A DNA stretch of 64,000 nt. It comes from CAZCTC01 sp964501335 (GTDB taxonomy: Bacteria; Chloroflexota; Anaerolineae; B4-G1; SLSP01). Of this stretch, positions 1 through 7,610 are shown in pieces. The notes beneath the pieces are model-generated. The model saw only the letters and a list, made by a program, of their open reading frames with translations. It made no database searches and had not been told where the DNA came from. Each line of letters opens with the position of its first letter. Within the stretch, counting starts at the first letter, position 1. The stretch is taken from the NCBI GenBank assembly GCA_964501335.1, contig CAZCTC010000017.1:1-64000 (forward strand), in the 5' to 3' direction. The position numbers were made by a program, and so were the translations under genes.

Positions 1-170
1 CTGGAAGCGCGTTGCGCCTTCACAACCGCAGGGGGGAGGGATTAGGGAGAGGGCCTGCGCACCAAATCATAGCCCTTTTCCAGAGCCGCCCCGGCGGCGC
101 AGGCTGTCTACTGTCTACTTGCTGCTGTCTACTTCCCCTGAATTTTCATCTTTCGGGGTGCCGCCCCCTG
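1..170. repeat. Partial copy of the 152-bp-array type unit plus CTGTCTA repeats
   Basis: Bases 1-130 closely match 50655-50790 and, more loosely, the tandem unit around the N gap at 43.6-44.1 kb. Shared landmarks are a GGGGGAGGGATTAGGGAGAGG stretch, then a TCCAGAGCCGCCCCGGCG block, then short CTGTCTA direct repeats and a conserved CCCCTGAATTTTCATC tail. No gene lies between 1 and 494; the interval is repeat DNA plus the eno promoter region. Confidence 0.75.
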
Positions 171-174
171 CATG

Positions 175-360
175 GCGTTCTGTCCTGAAAATAGGCCTTT
201 ATGGCATGGCCCCGGCCTTGTAACGTCCCGCAAATGGCCCTTTTCTGGTAAAACACGACGCGCTGTGCGAAGCAGGCAGAGAGTTTCTTTTGTTGATGTT
301 TTCGTGCGCCTCAGAAGGCGCACGAAAACATGGGCTTTTCCAGAGCCGTCCCGGCGATGT
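175..360 (-). repeat. Dispersed palindromic element, copy 1 (reverse)
   Basis: A copy of the window-wide element in reverse orientation. The central palindrome is at 297-330, with 15-nt arms TGTTTTCGTGCGCCT and its complement around the loop CAGA. On one side lie the family marks GCGGGACG (complement near 222) and the CGCTGTGCGAAGCAGG block (260-276); on the other lies the end TCCAGAGCCGTCCCGGCGA. It belongs to the sub-family shared with copies 11, 12 and 14. Confidence 0.8.
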
Positions 361-415
361 TCGCTGTCTACTGTCTACTTGCTGCTGTCTGCTTCCCCGT
401 GAAATAAATCTCGAT

Positions 416-443
416 TTGTCGTCCTGCAACTTTGGTGTATGAT
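416..443 (+). promoter_or_regulatory. Candidate promoter of eno
   Basis: TTGTCG (416-421), a 16-bp spacer ending in TGTG, then TATGAT (438-443). It gives a leader of about 45 nt before the eno start. The -10 box is close to consensus and the -35 is partial. Confidence 0.45.
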
Positions 444-494
444 TGAACAGGTTTTGACTTTCTGTAATCCACTCCCAACAATCAAGGAGGAAAA

Positions 495-1781
495 ATGTCC
501 ACTATTGAGAATATTACGGCGCGTGAGGTCCTGGATTCCCGGGGCAATCCTACAGTTGAAGTCGAAGTCTGGCTGGATGACGGCGCACACGGTATGGCCA
601 TCGTGCCTTCCGGCGCTTCCACGGGCGCTCACGAAGCCCTCGAACTGCGCGATGGCGACAAGAAGCGCTATGGCGGCAAGGGCGTCCTGAAAGCCGTCGA
701 GAACGTCAACCTGACTATTGCCGACGAACTGATGCACTGGGAAGCCACCGACCAGAAAGCCATCGACGAACTGATGATCGAACTGGACGGCACGCCCAAC
801 AAAGAAAAACTGGGCGCCAATGCCATCCTGGGCGTCTCGCTCGCCGTGGCCCGCGCCGCTGCCGACTCCCTCGGCATGCCGCTCTACCGCTACATTGGCG
901 GCGTTTACGCTCACGTCCTCCCCGTCCCGATGATGAACATCCTCAACGGCGGCAAGCATGCCGTCGATGGACCCGATCTCCAGGAATTCATGGCCATGCC
1001 CGTCGGCGCGCCCAGCTTCACGGAAGCGCTGCGCTGGGGTGCGGAAACCTATCAGGCCCTCAAGGGTGTGCTCAAGAGCAAGGGTTACGGCGTCGGCATC
1101 GGTGACGAAGGCGGCTTCGCCCCCAGCCTGAAGAGCAACGAAGAGGCTATCGAAGTGATCCTCGCCGCCATCGAAAAAGCCGGCTACAAGCCGGGCGTCG
1201 ATATCTTCATCGCCCTCGACCCCGCCTCCTCCGAAATTTACGAAGACGGCAAGTACAACCTGAAGAAGGAAGGCCGCGTCCTCACCGGCGCCGAAATGGT
1301 CGACTTCTACGCTGACTGGGTCAATAAATACCCCATCATCAGCATCGAAGACGGTCTGGCCGAAGATGACTGGGACTCCTGGAAATTGATGATCGAGCGC
1401 CTGGGCAACAAAATCCAGATCGTCGGCGACGATCTGCTGGTCACCAACACCGAACGCATCACCCGCGCCATCAAGGAAAAGGCCGCCAACTCGGTCCTGA
1501 TCAAGCTCAACCAGATCGGCACCCTGACCGAAACTATCGCCGCCATCCAGATGGCTCAGACCCACGGCTGGACCGCGGTCACCTCGCATCGCTCCGGCGA
1601 AAGCGAAGATTCCACCATCTCCGACCTGGCCGTCGCCCTGAACACCGGCCAGATCAAGACCGGCGCCCCCGCCCGCTCCGACCGCATTGCCAAGTACAAC
1701 CAGCTGCTGCGGATCGAAGAAGAACTGGGCGACACCGCCGTCTACCGCGGAATGTCCGCCTTCACCAACCTGGGTAAGTAA
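495..1781 (+). CDS. eno: Enolase (phosphopyruvate hydratase)
   Basis: Converts 2-phosphoglycerate to phosphoenolpyruvate in glycolysis and gluconeogenesis; a cytoplasmic Mg-dependent enzyme. The 428-residue product has the usual family length. The N-terminal capping domain opens with ITAREVLDSRGNPTVEVEV. The barrel shows GDEGGFAPS with a catalytic glutamate, the metal-binding ISIEDGLAEDDW segment, LIKLNQIGT with the catalytic lysine, and the enolase signature around SHRSGESEDSTISDLAV near the C-terminus. The ATG is preceded by AAGGAGG at a good distance. It stands alone: a repeat block lies upstream and a hairpin at 1805-1839 separates it from the convergent lipoprotein gene. Nothing unusual; identification is secure. 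Confidence 0.98.
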   Translation: MSTIENITAREVLDSRGNPTVEVEVWLDDGAHGMAIVPSGASTGAHEALELRDGDKKRYGGKGVLKAVENVNLTIADELMHWEATDQKAIDELMIELDGTPNKEKLGANAILGVSLAVARAAADSLGMPLYRYIGGVYAHVLPVPMMNILNGGKHAVDGPDLQEFMAMPVGAPSFTEALRWGAETYQALKGVLKSKGYGVGIGDEGGFAPSLKSNEEAIEVILAAIEKAGYKPGVDIFIALDPASSEIYEDGKYNLKKEGRVLTGAEMVDFYADWVNKYPIISIEDGLAEDDWDSWKLMIERLGNKIQIVGDDLLVTNTERITRAIKEKAANSVLIKLNQIGTLTETIAAIQMAQTHGWTAVTSHRSGESEDSTISDLAVALNTGQIKTGAPARSDRIAKYNQLLRIEEELGDTAVYRGMSAFTNLGK

Positions 1782-1804
1782 TCTCGCCCTCCCCAAATAA
1801 TATC

Positions 1805-1839
1805 AATTCGCGCGCCCCTCGGTGAGGGGCGCGCGAATT
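1805..1839. terminator. Bidirectional hairpin between eno and the CAP lipoprotein gene
   Basis: Perfect 16-bp inverted repeat with a 3-nt loop: AATTCGCGCGCCCCTC, GGT, then the complement. The GC core has AT-rich ends, so either strand could form a terminator for these convergent genes. Confidence 0.75.
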
Positions 1840-1859
1840 TGTAAATAACAAGCTCTCTC

Positions 1860-3050
1860 TTAATTCGAGGGTCGTCCAAAATCAGCGATAAAGTAAAAAT
1901 ACTTCCCGCTGGCATCGATCGGCACCACCGCAATCCCAATCTCCGTCACCCAATTATTCAATAATGTCCGCCGATGAGCGTCGTTTGGCGGCACCTCATC
2001 CATCCACCAAGCCACCGCATTGGCCGGCGAATCACTGTATACAATGCACTCCGCCGCCCCCACCATCGGATAGCCCGTCCGCGCCACCCGCACCCGCACC
2101 GTCGATCCGTCCGAACCGGTATGATTGCACGACCCGCGCTGCTGACAATCCGCGGCATGCAATCGAGCCGCCTGCGCCAGCAAAGGATTGTACTGATACG
2201 GCGGCAGACCGTTCTCCGCCCGGATCGCATTGATCCGCTGCAACACCTCCGCCTCCCAATCCGACACCTCGCCCACAGGAGCCACCGCCACCACAGCCGG
2301 CGCTTCCGTCGGAACCTCAGTCGGAGCCGCCGCCGGAGCCTGAACCGCCGGGTCCGCCGCAGCCACAGCCGCCGGAGGTTGCGGAGTCGGTTGCGGAGCG
2401 ACGGCTACCACAGCCGGAGGCTCGGGCTGCTGCCGTTCCGCCAGCACCACATCGACCGGCGCCTCTAAAGGCAAGATCAACGCCTGCCCGATATTCAAAA
2501 TATCATCCTCACTCAAATCGTTAACCGAAACAAAGGCCACATAATCCACGCCATAGTCATCCGTAATTCCCAGCAACGTATCCCCTTCCACAACCTGATG
2601 GACCACCCAGAAAGGAGAAGCGCCGGGCCAGGCACTGGCCGGAGGGATCAGCAACACCTGCCCGGCCTGGAGATCGATCGATTCCCCCATCCCGTTTTCT
2701 TTCTGAATCGCTCCCATCGGCACCCCATAATCCATCGCCAGCTGCAACAAAGTCTCGCCGGGCTGAACGGTATGAGAAGCGGCCTGCGGCTGCGCCGTAG
2801 CCGTCGGCAACGGTGCCAGAGTCGCCGTCGGCGGCACAGGCAACGGAGTCGCCACAAAAACAGCCGTCGGCGTAGGCGAAGGCTCGCTCGCCGCTGCGAC
2901 CGGAAGCGCATTTCCCACCATTCCCGGTGTCAGGATAATGGTCTGTCGTCCCGATGGCGATCTCGGCGCCGCACAGGCGCTCAACATCAAGACGATTCCG
3001 ATAACCAGCACCCCCCATCCCCGTCGGGACAGGTCACAAATCTCCGTCAT
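1860..3050 (-). CDS. LysM and CAP-domain lipoprotein
   Basis: Predicted cell-surface lipoprotein of 396 residues. After a basic N-terminus (DLSRRGWG) comes a hydrophobic stretch and the lipobox LSAC near residue 25. Two LysM peptidoglycan-binding modules follow, one starting SHTVQPGETLLQLA and one VHQVVEGDTLLGIT. A low-complexity Pro/Ala/Val linker then leads to a C-terminal CAP (SCP/PR-1/YkwD) domain beginning LQRINAIRAENGLPPY, with the family segments LLAQAARLHAADC, CNHTGSDG and NAHRR-like NDAHRRTLLN. The start chosen is the ATG at 3050 because AGGAGG lies 7 bases upstream; an upstream in-frame start at 3083 lacks this. The role is inferred as cell-wall associated; the exact activity of bacterial CAP domains is not settled. 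Confidence 0.88.
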   Translation of the reverse strand: MTEICDLSRRGWGVLVIGIVLMLSACAAPRSPSGRQTIILTPGMVGNALPVAAASEPSPTPTAVFVATPLPVPPTATLAPLPTATAQPQAASHTVQPGETLLQLAMDYGVPMGAIQKENGMGESIDLQAGQVLLIPPASAWPGASPFWVVHQVVEGDTLLGITDDYGVDYVAFVSVNDLSEDDILNIGQALILPLEAPVDVVLAERQQPEPPAVVAVAPQPTPQPPAAVAAADPAVQAPAAAPTEVPTEAPAVVAVAPVGEVSDWEAEVLQRINAIRAENGLPPYQYNPLLAQAARLHAADCQQRGSCNHTGSDGSTVRVRVARTGYPMVGAAECIVYSDSPANAVAWWMDEVPPNDAHRRTLLNNWVTEIGIAVVPIDASGKYFYFIADFGRPSN

Positions 3051-3242
3051 GTTTCCTCCTGTTGAAGTTAACCACGTTGCCATTAAAAAAGCGGCTTATT
3101 TTGCATAAAAACAAGCCAGGGCTAACTATACCCGACTCCGCAAAAGACACAAACAAAAAACTCGTTTCCCAATTTCTTAAATCGTTGTAAAATAAATCCC
3201 AGCTATCACCACACCTGCGCGATGCGAAAGGAGCTTAACACA

Positions 3243-4418
3243 ATGAACCATGTGATCGTCGGAGGAGGGGTCGCCGGCATCACGGCGGCGCTAGAACTGG
3301 CGCGCCGCAAGGCCGGTGAAATCCACATCTATACCGAAGAACATTTCCCTTACTATTACCGCCCCCAGCTTTCTCACTTCCTGGCTGGAGAGCTTTCTAT
3401 GGAAGAACTGCTCCGTCGCCCTCTGGAATGGTATACTCAAAAGGGAATCAATATCCACCTCAACAGCAAAGTCACCGGGGTCACCCCGGCAAAAAAACAG
3501 ATCCAGCTCTCCGATGGCGCCTCGATTGCCTACGATAAACTCCTGCTGGCCGCCGGCAGCCTGCCGATCGTTCCCCGTATGCAAGGCGCCGATAAAACCG
3601 GAGTCTTTACCTGGCGCACACTCGATGACGCCCTGGCCATCAAAGAATATGCGAGCCACTGCAAGCAAGTCGTCGTCATCGGCGGCGGCCTGTTAGGCCT
3701 GGAAGCCGCCTATGGCCTGCGCAAAGCCGGACTCGACGTCACCGTGTTGGAATTCTTCTCTCGACTGCTGCCCCGCCAGCTGGATCAGCAGGGCGCCGAA
3801 ATCCTGCAACACTGCATCGCCAACCTGGGCCTGCAGATCGCCGTTTCGGCCGAAACCTCGGAAATCCAGGGCGCGGATAAAGTCGAAGGGGTACAATTGA
3901 AAGACGGCCGGCACTTCCCGGCTCAGATGGTCCTCGTCGCCACCGGGGTACGCTGCAACGCTAACCTGGGCGCCGAAGCAGGATTGACCGTAGACCGCGG
4001 CATCGTGGTCGATGAATATCTGGCCACCAGTGCCCCGGACGTGTACGCCGCCGGCGATATCGCCACCTTCCAGGGACGCACATGGGCCATCGCCCCCATC
4101 GCCCAGACGCAGGGACGCATCGCCGCCGCCAATATGGCCGGCGAACCCACCCGATACGAAGGCCAGGCACCCTCTACCACCCTCAAAATCGTCGGCATCG
4201 ATCTGACCTCCGTAGGGAACGCGCAACCCGAAGGGGAAAACTTCGTGGAAAAGCGGGAAATCAACCTGGAAGCCGGAACCTACAAAAAGATCGTCGTGCA
4301 AGAGGATAAAGTTGTCGGTGCCATCGTCATCGGCGATAAAAACCTGGCCAAAAAACTGGAAGGGATGATCGAAAATAAAACCGCCCTCGGCCCCGACCTG
4401 ATGGAGTGCATGCTGTAA
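3243..4418 (+). CDS. FAD-dependent NAD(P)H oxidoreductase (rubredoxin reductase / NirB-N-like)
   Basis: Flavoprotein of 391 residues in the pyridine nucleotide-disulphide reductase superfamily. The first Rossmann motif is HVIVGGGVAGITAALE at the N-terminus for FAD. The second, VVVIGGGLLGLEAAYGL (about 145-160), is for NAD(P)H. A late ATSAPDVYAAGD segment contacts the flavin. A tail of about 80 residues resembles the C-terminal domain of NADH-rubredoxin reductases and the N-terminal part of nitrite reductase large subunits. No CxxC redox pair is seen in the active region, so electrons probably go to a partner protein. No rubredoxin or other acceptor gene is next to it, so the substrate is unknown. 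The ATG at 3243 follows AAAGGAG (3227-3233); the ATG at 3222 lies upstream of that site and was rejected. Confidence 0.85.
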   Translation: MNHVIVGGGVAGITAALELARRKAGEIHIYTEEHFPYYYRPQLSHFLAGELSMEELLRRPLEWYTQKGINIHLNSKVTGVTPAKKQIQLSDGASIAYDKLLLAAGSLPIVPRMQGADKTGVFTWRTLDDALAIKEYASHCKQVVVIGGGLLGLEAAYGLRKAGLDVTVLEFFSRLLPRQLDQQGAEILQHCIANLGLQIAVSAETSEIQGADKVEGVQLKDGRHFPAQMVLVATGVRCNANLGAEAGLTVDRGIVVDEYLATSAPDVYAAGDIATFQGRTWAIAPIAQTQGRIAAANMAGEPTRYEGQAPSTTLKIVGIDLTSVGNAQPEGENFVEKREINLEAGTYKKIVVQEDKVVGAIVIGDKNLAKKLEGMIENKTALGPDLMECML

Positions 4419-4445
4419 AAATACGACCAGATAGAGCAAAAGCCC

Positions 4446-4613
4446 CATCTGTACCGTTAACCCTAAAACAGGCCGAAGAAAAAACCATGTTTTCGCACTG
4501 TCAGCGCGAAAACATAAATAAAAAATCTCTCTCCATCTGCTGCGCACCGCGCGTCGTATCCGACCGGGCAAAAATCACTTGCGGGACGCTAAAATGCTCA
4601 CCGCACGGTAAAG
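4446..4613 (+). repeat. Dispersed palindromic element, copy 2
   Basis: The left end ATCTGTACCGTTAA and right end TCACCGCACGGT form a rough terminal inverted repeat. The central stem is short here (TGTTTTCGC and complement, 4488-4514). The family marks CTGCGCACCGCGCGTCG and GCGGGACGC follow. It is a decayed copy. Confidence 0.72.
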
Positions 4614-4640
4614 CCAGGTTGCTTTTGTGGTACTGAATAA

Positions 4641-4688
4641 AAACAATCTGGCGGACCGTTCCCAGGGGAACGGCCCGCCAGATTGTTT
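4641..4688. terminator. Long hairpin, probable bidirectional terminator
   Basis: AAACAATCTGGCGG and complement flank an inner CCGTTCCC/GGGAACGG stem, with one unpaired base on each side. It sits at the 3' ends of the converging oxidoreductase and small minus-strand gene. Confidence 0.7.
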
Positions 4689-4697
4689 GCGGCTACC

Positions 4698-5003
4698 TCA
4701 AAGCTGAAAACCCATCCGCGCCAGAATTACCTTCTGATTGAAATCTTCAATGTAAGTTTGAAGTTGGACATACGTCTCGACCCATCCCTCAGAAATGAGG
4801 AAATCATGCAAGATCTGAATGTCATCGGCCACAAACGCCATCATCACCTGCGGCCGATCGCCATACATCGTATACCAGGCATCCGTCAGTTTCAAACCTG
4901 CCTGGAGGAAAGGAGCCAGAAATTCCTGCGTGATAAATTCAAAGTAAATCTCTTCCTGACCCAACCGAATATTCCAGGTCATCAAAAGCTTGACCGCAGC
5001 CAT
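4698..5003 (-). CDS. Small conserved-looking protein, function unknown
   Basis: A product of about 101 residues. The sequence is mixed charged and aromatic with no signal peptide or membrane segment. A pattern such as MTWNIRLGQEEIYFEF, then a helix, then YGDRPQVMMAFVADD and a second helix suggests a ferredoxin-like alpha/beta fold of the dimeric alpha-beta barrel type. That fold guess is weak and I do not recognise the family. Two ATG codons are adjacent (5006 and 5003); the second is better spaced from GGGAGG. It is followed by the hairpin at 4641-4688 and preceded by the Yip1-type gene on the same strand. Confidence 0.7.
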   Translation of the reverse strand: MAAVKLLMTWNIRLGQEEIYFEFITQEFLAPFLQAGLKLTDAWYTMYGDRPQVMMAFVADDIQILHDFLISEGWVETYVQLQTYIEDFNQKVILARMGFQL

Positions 5004-5060
5004 CATCCCTCCCTTGCAGCACCGACAAGGGCTGCCTTCCTGCCCGACAAAACGATAATT

Positions 5061-5813
5061 TTAGTAAGGCGAGTAATTGGGCAAACTGCTCACAATCGAA
5101 GCGATGATCAGGATGCTCATCCCCAGAACACAACAACAGAGGAAGAACACAATCACAGACGGAATCAAAACCACAGCAACTCCCTTGCCCAGAGAGAACT
5201 CATGAGCGGCAGCAACGGCCATCGACTGCAAGGCCAAACCATACACAACGACCGCAAGCCCCAGTAAACCAAACAATCCGCCCAGGACAACTCCCAGAAA
5301 AGGAATCTGCCCAAACAAACTACCCAACAGCGCCAAAACCCCACCGACAATCCCCAAAGGAACCATCGAAGCCTGCACCAGATAGAATGTCTCGGTAAAG
5401 GTCCCTTCCCCCTGGAAAAGCTTGGCCACCACATAGAGCAATCCTACGTGGATAAAAACAAAAATTAACCCCAGGACAAGGGTAAAGGGAATGGCACACA
5501 ATGCCCCCCCCAACATTCCTCCCCCTTGAGCTAAAACAGGAGCCAGATCGGGAGCACTCTGTCTCGCCAACTGATTGAAATTGTTCTGATTGAGCAAAGA
5601 GACCGGCGCAGACAACAAAGAATTAATCACCAATCCGGCCAATACCCACTTAACCGCCGTCCCCAAATCAGCCTGAGGACGATAGCGAGCAAAAGTAGCG
5701 ACCGAAGGCGACCGCAATACATCCTTCCAAATCGTCATAAAAGACGTTTTCCCAGAGGGCAACGGAGATGCAGCATTGGAACTTCCCCCACCCCCCTCAT
5801 AAACCTGCACCAT
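5061..5813 (-). CDS. Yip1-type multi-spanning membrane protein
   Basis: A 250-residue product with a soluble N-terminal segment of about 65 residues, including a Gly/Ser-rich stretch, then about five hydrophobic segments: GTAVKWVLAGLVINSLLSAP, the CAIPFTLVLGLIFVFIHVGL region, a Gly/Leu-rich pair around VPLGIVGGVLALLGSLFG, a VVLGGLFGLLGLAVVVYG span, and a last span rich in Val/Ile/Phe/Cys. The pattern and length match the YIP1 family (PF04893). Bacterial members have no firm function. The ATG has GGAGG upstream. The gene lies between the small unknown gene and the TPR gene on the same strand, but a hairpin at 5906-5958 separates it from the latter. Confidence 0.75.
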   Translation of the reverse strand: MVQVYEGGGGSSNAASPLPSGKTSFMTIWKDVLRSPSVATFARYRPQADLGTAVKWVLAGLVINSLLSAPVSLLNQNNFNQLARQSAPDLAPVLAQGGGMLGGALCAIPFTLVLGLIFVFIHVGLLYVVAKLFQGEGTFTETFYLVQASMVPLGIVGGVLALLGSLFGQIPFLGVVLGGLFGLLGLAVVVYGLALQSMAVAAAHEFSLGKGVAVVLIPSVIVFFLCCCVLGMSILIIASIVSSLPNYSPY

Positions 5814-5905
5814 TTAACACCTCCAGATATTTAACCCAAATGGACATCATTGAAAAGATGATTTTCTTGCCGGATCGATTTTACATCCGGCGACCGAAAG
5901 AAAGA

Positions 5906-5958
5906 AAGCTGGAAAGTTGGAAGACCCTGCCACATCCCTTCTTCCACTCTTCCAGCTT
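5906..5958. terminator. Hairpin downstream of the TPR gene
   Basis: A 19-nt arm AAGCTGGAAAGTTGGAAGA (5906-5924) pairs with 5940-5958 with two mismatches. It lies just after the minus-strand TPR gene and before the Yip1 gene, so it may terminate the upstream transcript. Confidence 0.5.
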
Positions 5959-6002
5959 CCTGTTTTCAACCCGCCAATCTTATTTTACTATCAGCTAAAA
6001 AT

Positions 6003-6824
6003 TTAAGGAGTCCCCAACTGCTTCATTAAAGCCCGGGCCTGTTCGGCCCACACATCCGGCGGATTCGTATCAAGGAACCGTTGCAACATCTCCGTCGCTC
6101 TGGCCAAATCTCCCGCCGCCGCATAAGATTGTCCTAAAGCAAACAACGCCTCCGACATCTGCGGATTGGCCTCCACCACCGGCTCTAAAGCACTGACCGC
6201 TTCCTGAGGTCGATTCTGCAACCGATAGACGGTTCCCAACCCGATGCTGGGTTCAATCCGATCGGGCGCAAGCTCCAAAGCCTTCTGAAACTCAGTTTCG
6301 GCCAGGCTGATCAACTGAGGATTGGTCACGGTCCCTTCCGGAACGGCCATAATCAAATAGGCGGCCCCCAATTGATAATGAGTATCCGGATCATTGGGAT
6401 CAGTCTTCAGGGCCTCCTGAAATTCCTGCACGGCCTGCTCCATCAGCCCCTGCTGATAGGCCAGCGCCCCCAGATTGTGATGGACCGCCCCGGCCCGGGT
6501 AGCATCCAGAATCAACGCCGTCTTAAAGGCCGTCTCAGCTTCATCATACCGCTGAAGATTGAAATACCCCAATCCCAGCTGGAACTGCAACTCCGCATTT
6601 TTGCTATCCTGAGCCACTAACGGTTCCAACATAGCAACCGCTTCCACATACTTTCCAGCATCTAACAATTGCTTGGTAATCGTCACACTTCCCTGCGCCG
6701 GCACAAAAGGCGTCGGCGTCGGCATCGGTCCCCCCATGTTCAATCCCTGCAACAGGGCAAAAAACAACACCCCCGCCATCACAACTACCACCAGCCCGAC
6801 AACAAAACGTTTGTTGTTATTCAC
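6003..6824 (-). CDS. Membrane-anchored TPR protein
   Basis: A 273-residue product. A single N-terminal hydrophobic segment, VVGLVVVVMAGVLFFALLQG, acts as an uncleaved anchor or signal. A short Pro/Thr linker follows and then about six tetratricopeptide repeats covering residues 55-270, recognisable by repeated motifs such as LQFQLGLGYFNLQRYDEAE and HHNLGALAYQQGLMEQAVQEF. TPR arrays serve as protein-binding scaffolds, and nothing here names the partner. It starts with GTG at 6824 behind GGGAGG. Only 13 bases separate it from the stop of the upstream beta-lactamase-fold gene, so the two are probably co-transcribed. Confidence 0.85.
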   Translation of the reverse strand: MNNNKRFVVGLVVVVMAGVLFFALLQGLNMGGPMPTPTPFVPAQGSVTITKQLLDAGKYVEAVAMLEPLVAQDSKNAELQFQLGLGYFNLQRYDEAETAFKTALILDATRAGAVHHNLGALAYQQGLMEQAVQEFQEALKTDPNDPDTHYQLGAAYLIMAVPEGTVTNPQLISLAETEFQKALELAPDRIEPSIGLGTVYRLQNRPQEAVSALEPVVEANPQMSEALFALGQSYAAAGDLARATEMLQRFLDTNPPDVWAEQARALMKQLGTP

Positions 6825-6837
6825 AGTTCCTCCCGAA

Positions 6838-7494
6838 TTATTCCTGTAATGGTTCCATCAGGATAACCTGAGGTTCTTGCGGAATGGTACTGACCGTAAA
6901 TTTAACGCTGGTAACTGGTTCTCCCGTCGGAGTGGCGCCCACTTCCTTCAAAAACCGATCGACGCCTTCTAGTTTCACTTCTAGCTTGGGATGTTTATAA
7001 TGCATCGGAATAATGACATTGGGCTCTAAAAGGCTGATCACTTCCGAACATTGTGTGGGTGTTAAACCATGAGGAATACCAACAGGCAGTAACAACACAT
7101 GGATCGGACCGATGGCCTCGACCTGTGTTTGATTCGGCACATGGCCCAATTCCCCTAAATGACAAATCACAACGCCATTCAGCTCAAAAGTATAGACAAC
7201 ATTTTGACCTGCTTCAGCGCCCTTTTTGCGATCCCGAAACGTATCGATCCCATTAATGAACAGGCCGCCGATTTCATATTCTCCCGGACCGGCAATGGTA
7301 CGATAAGGGCCGCGCACACCCTTCCAGCGAGCCTTCTCCGGCTCTTCCATGGGAGAACTGGACGTCACCAGATCGGCTCTGGCGTGACAACCACTCAACC
7401 CAACGATCTCTTCATCAAAAGGATCGGTCACAACTGCAGGATAACCCCGTTCGCTCAGCCGAAAGCAACCGAGGCCATACCAGGTGAGTTCCAT
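6838..7494 (-). CDS. Metallo-beta-lactamase-fold protein lacking the HxHxDH motif
   Basis: A 218-residue product with the outline of the UlaG-like MBL family (Lactamase_B_3 type): an N-terminal LTWYGLGCFRL strand, GPGEYEIGGLFINGI, ICHLGELGH, and PNVIIPMHYKH near the end. In active relatives, the strand after ADLV reads like VSHDHPGH and holds the metal ligands. Here that position is ADLVTSSSPMEEPEKARW, with no histidine. Later histidines (CHLGELGH, MHYKH) are kept. It is therefore probably unable to bind the usual two metals and may be a degenerate or structural relative. The frame is intact, codon use is normal, and it precedes the TPR gene by 13 bases. Confidence 0.8.
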   Translation of the reverse strand: MELTWYGLGCFRLSERGYPAVVTDPFDEEIVGLSGCHARADLVTSSSPMEEPEKARWKGVRGPYRTIAGPGEYEIGGLFINGIDTFRDRKKGAEAGQNVVYTFELNGVVICHLGELGHVPNQTQVEAIGPIHVLLLPVGIPHGLTPTQCSEVISLLEPNVIIPMHYKHPKLEVKLEGVDRFLKEVGATPTGEPVTSVKFTVSTIPQEPQVILMEPLQE

Positions 7495-7610
7495 AGATGG
7501 CTCCTTAAAAAATTTTCGTCTTCTTGCCTATTATAACCCAAGTTGGGAGTGATAAGCATTTTTCGCACACCGCCTCCGGCCGTATGCGAAAAATACTTAT
7601 CATTCATCCA

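Noticed and set aside
375..1796. A 473-codon minus-strand frame opposite eno
   Set aside because: Complement of a highly GC3-biased gene; the product is rich in Gly, Asp, Phe and Val with no domain. Similar mirror frames lie opposite pdhA/pdhB (44257-46416), the SPFH gene (51762-53426), the first ABC exporter gene (37553-38968) and treS (29185-30948).
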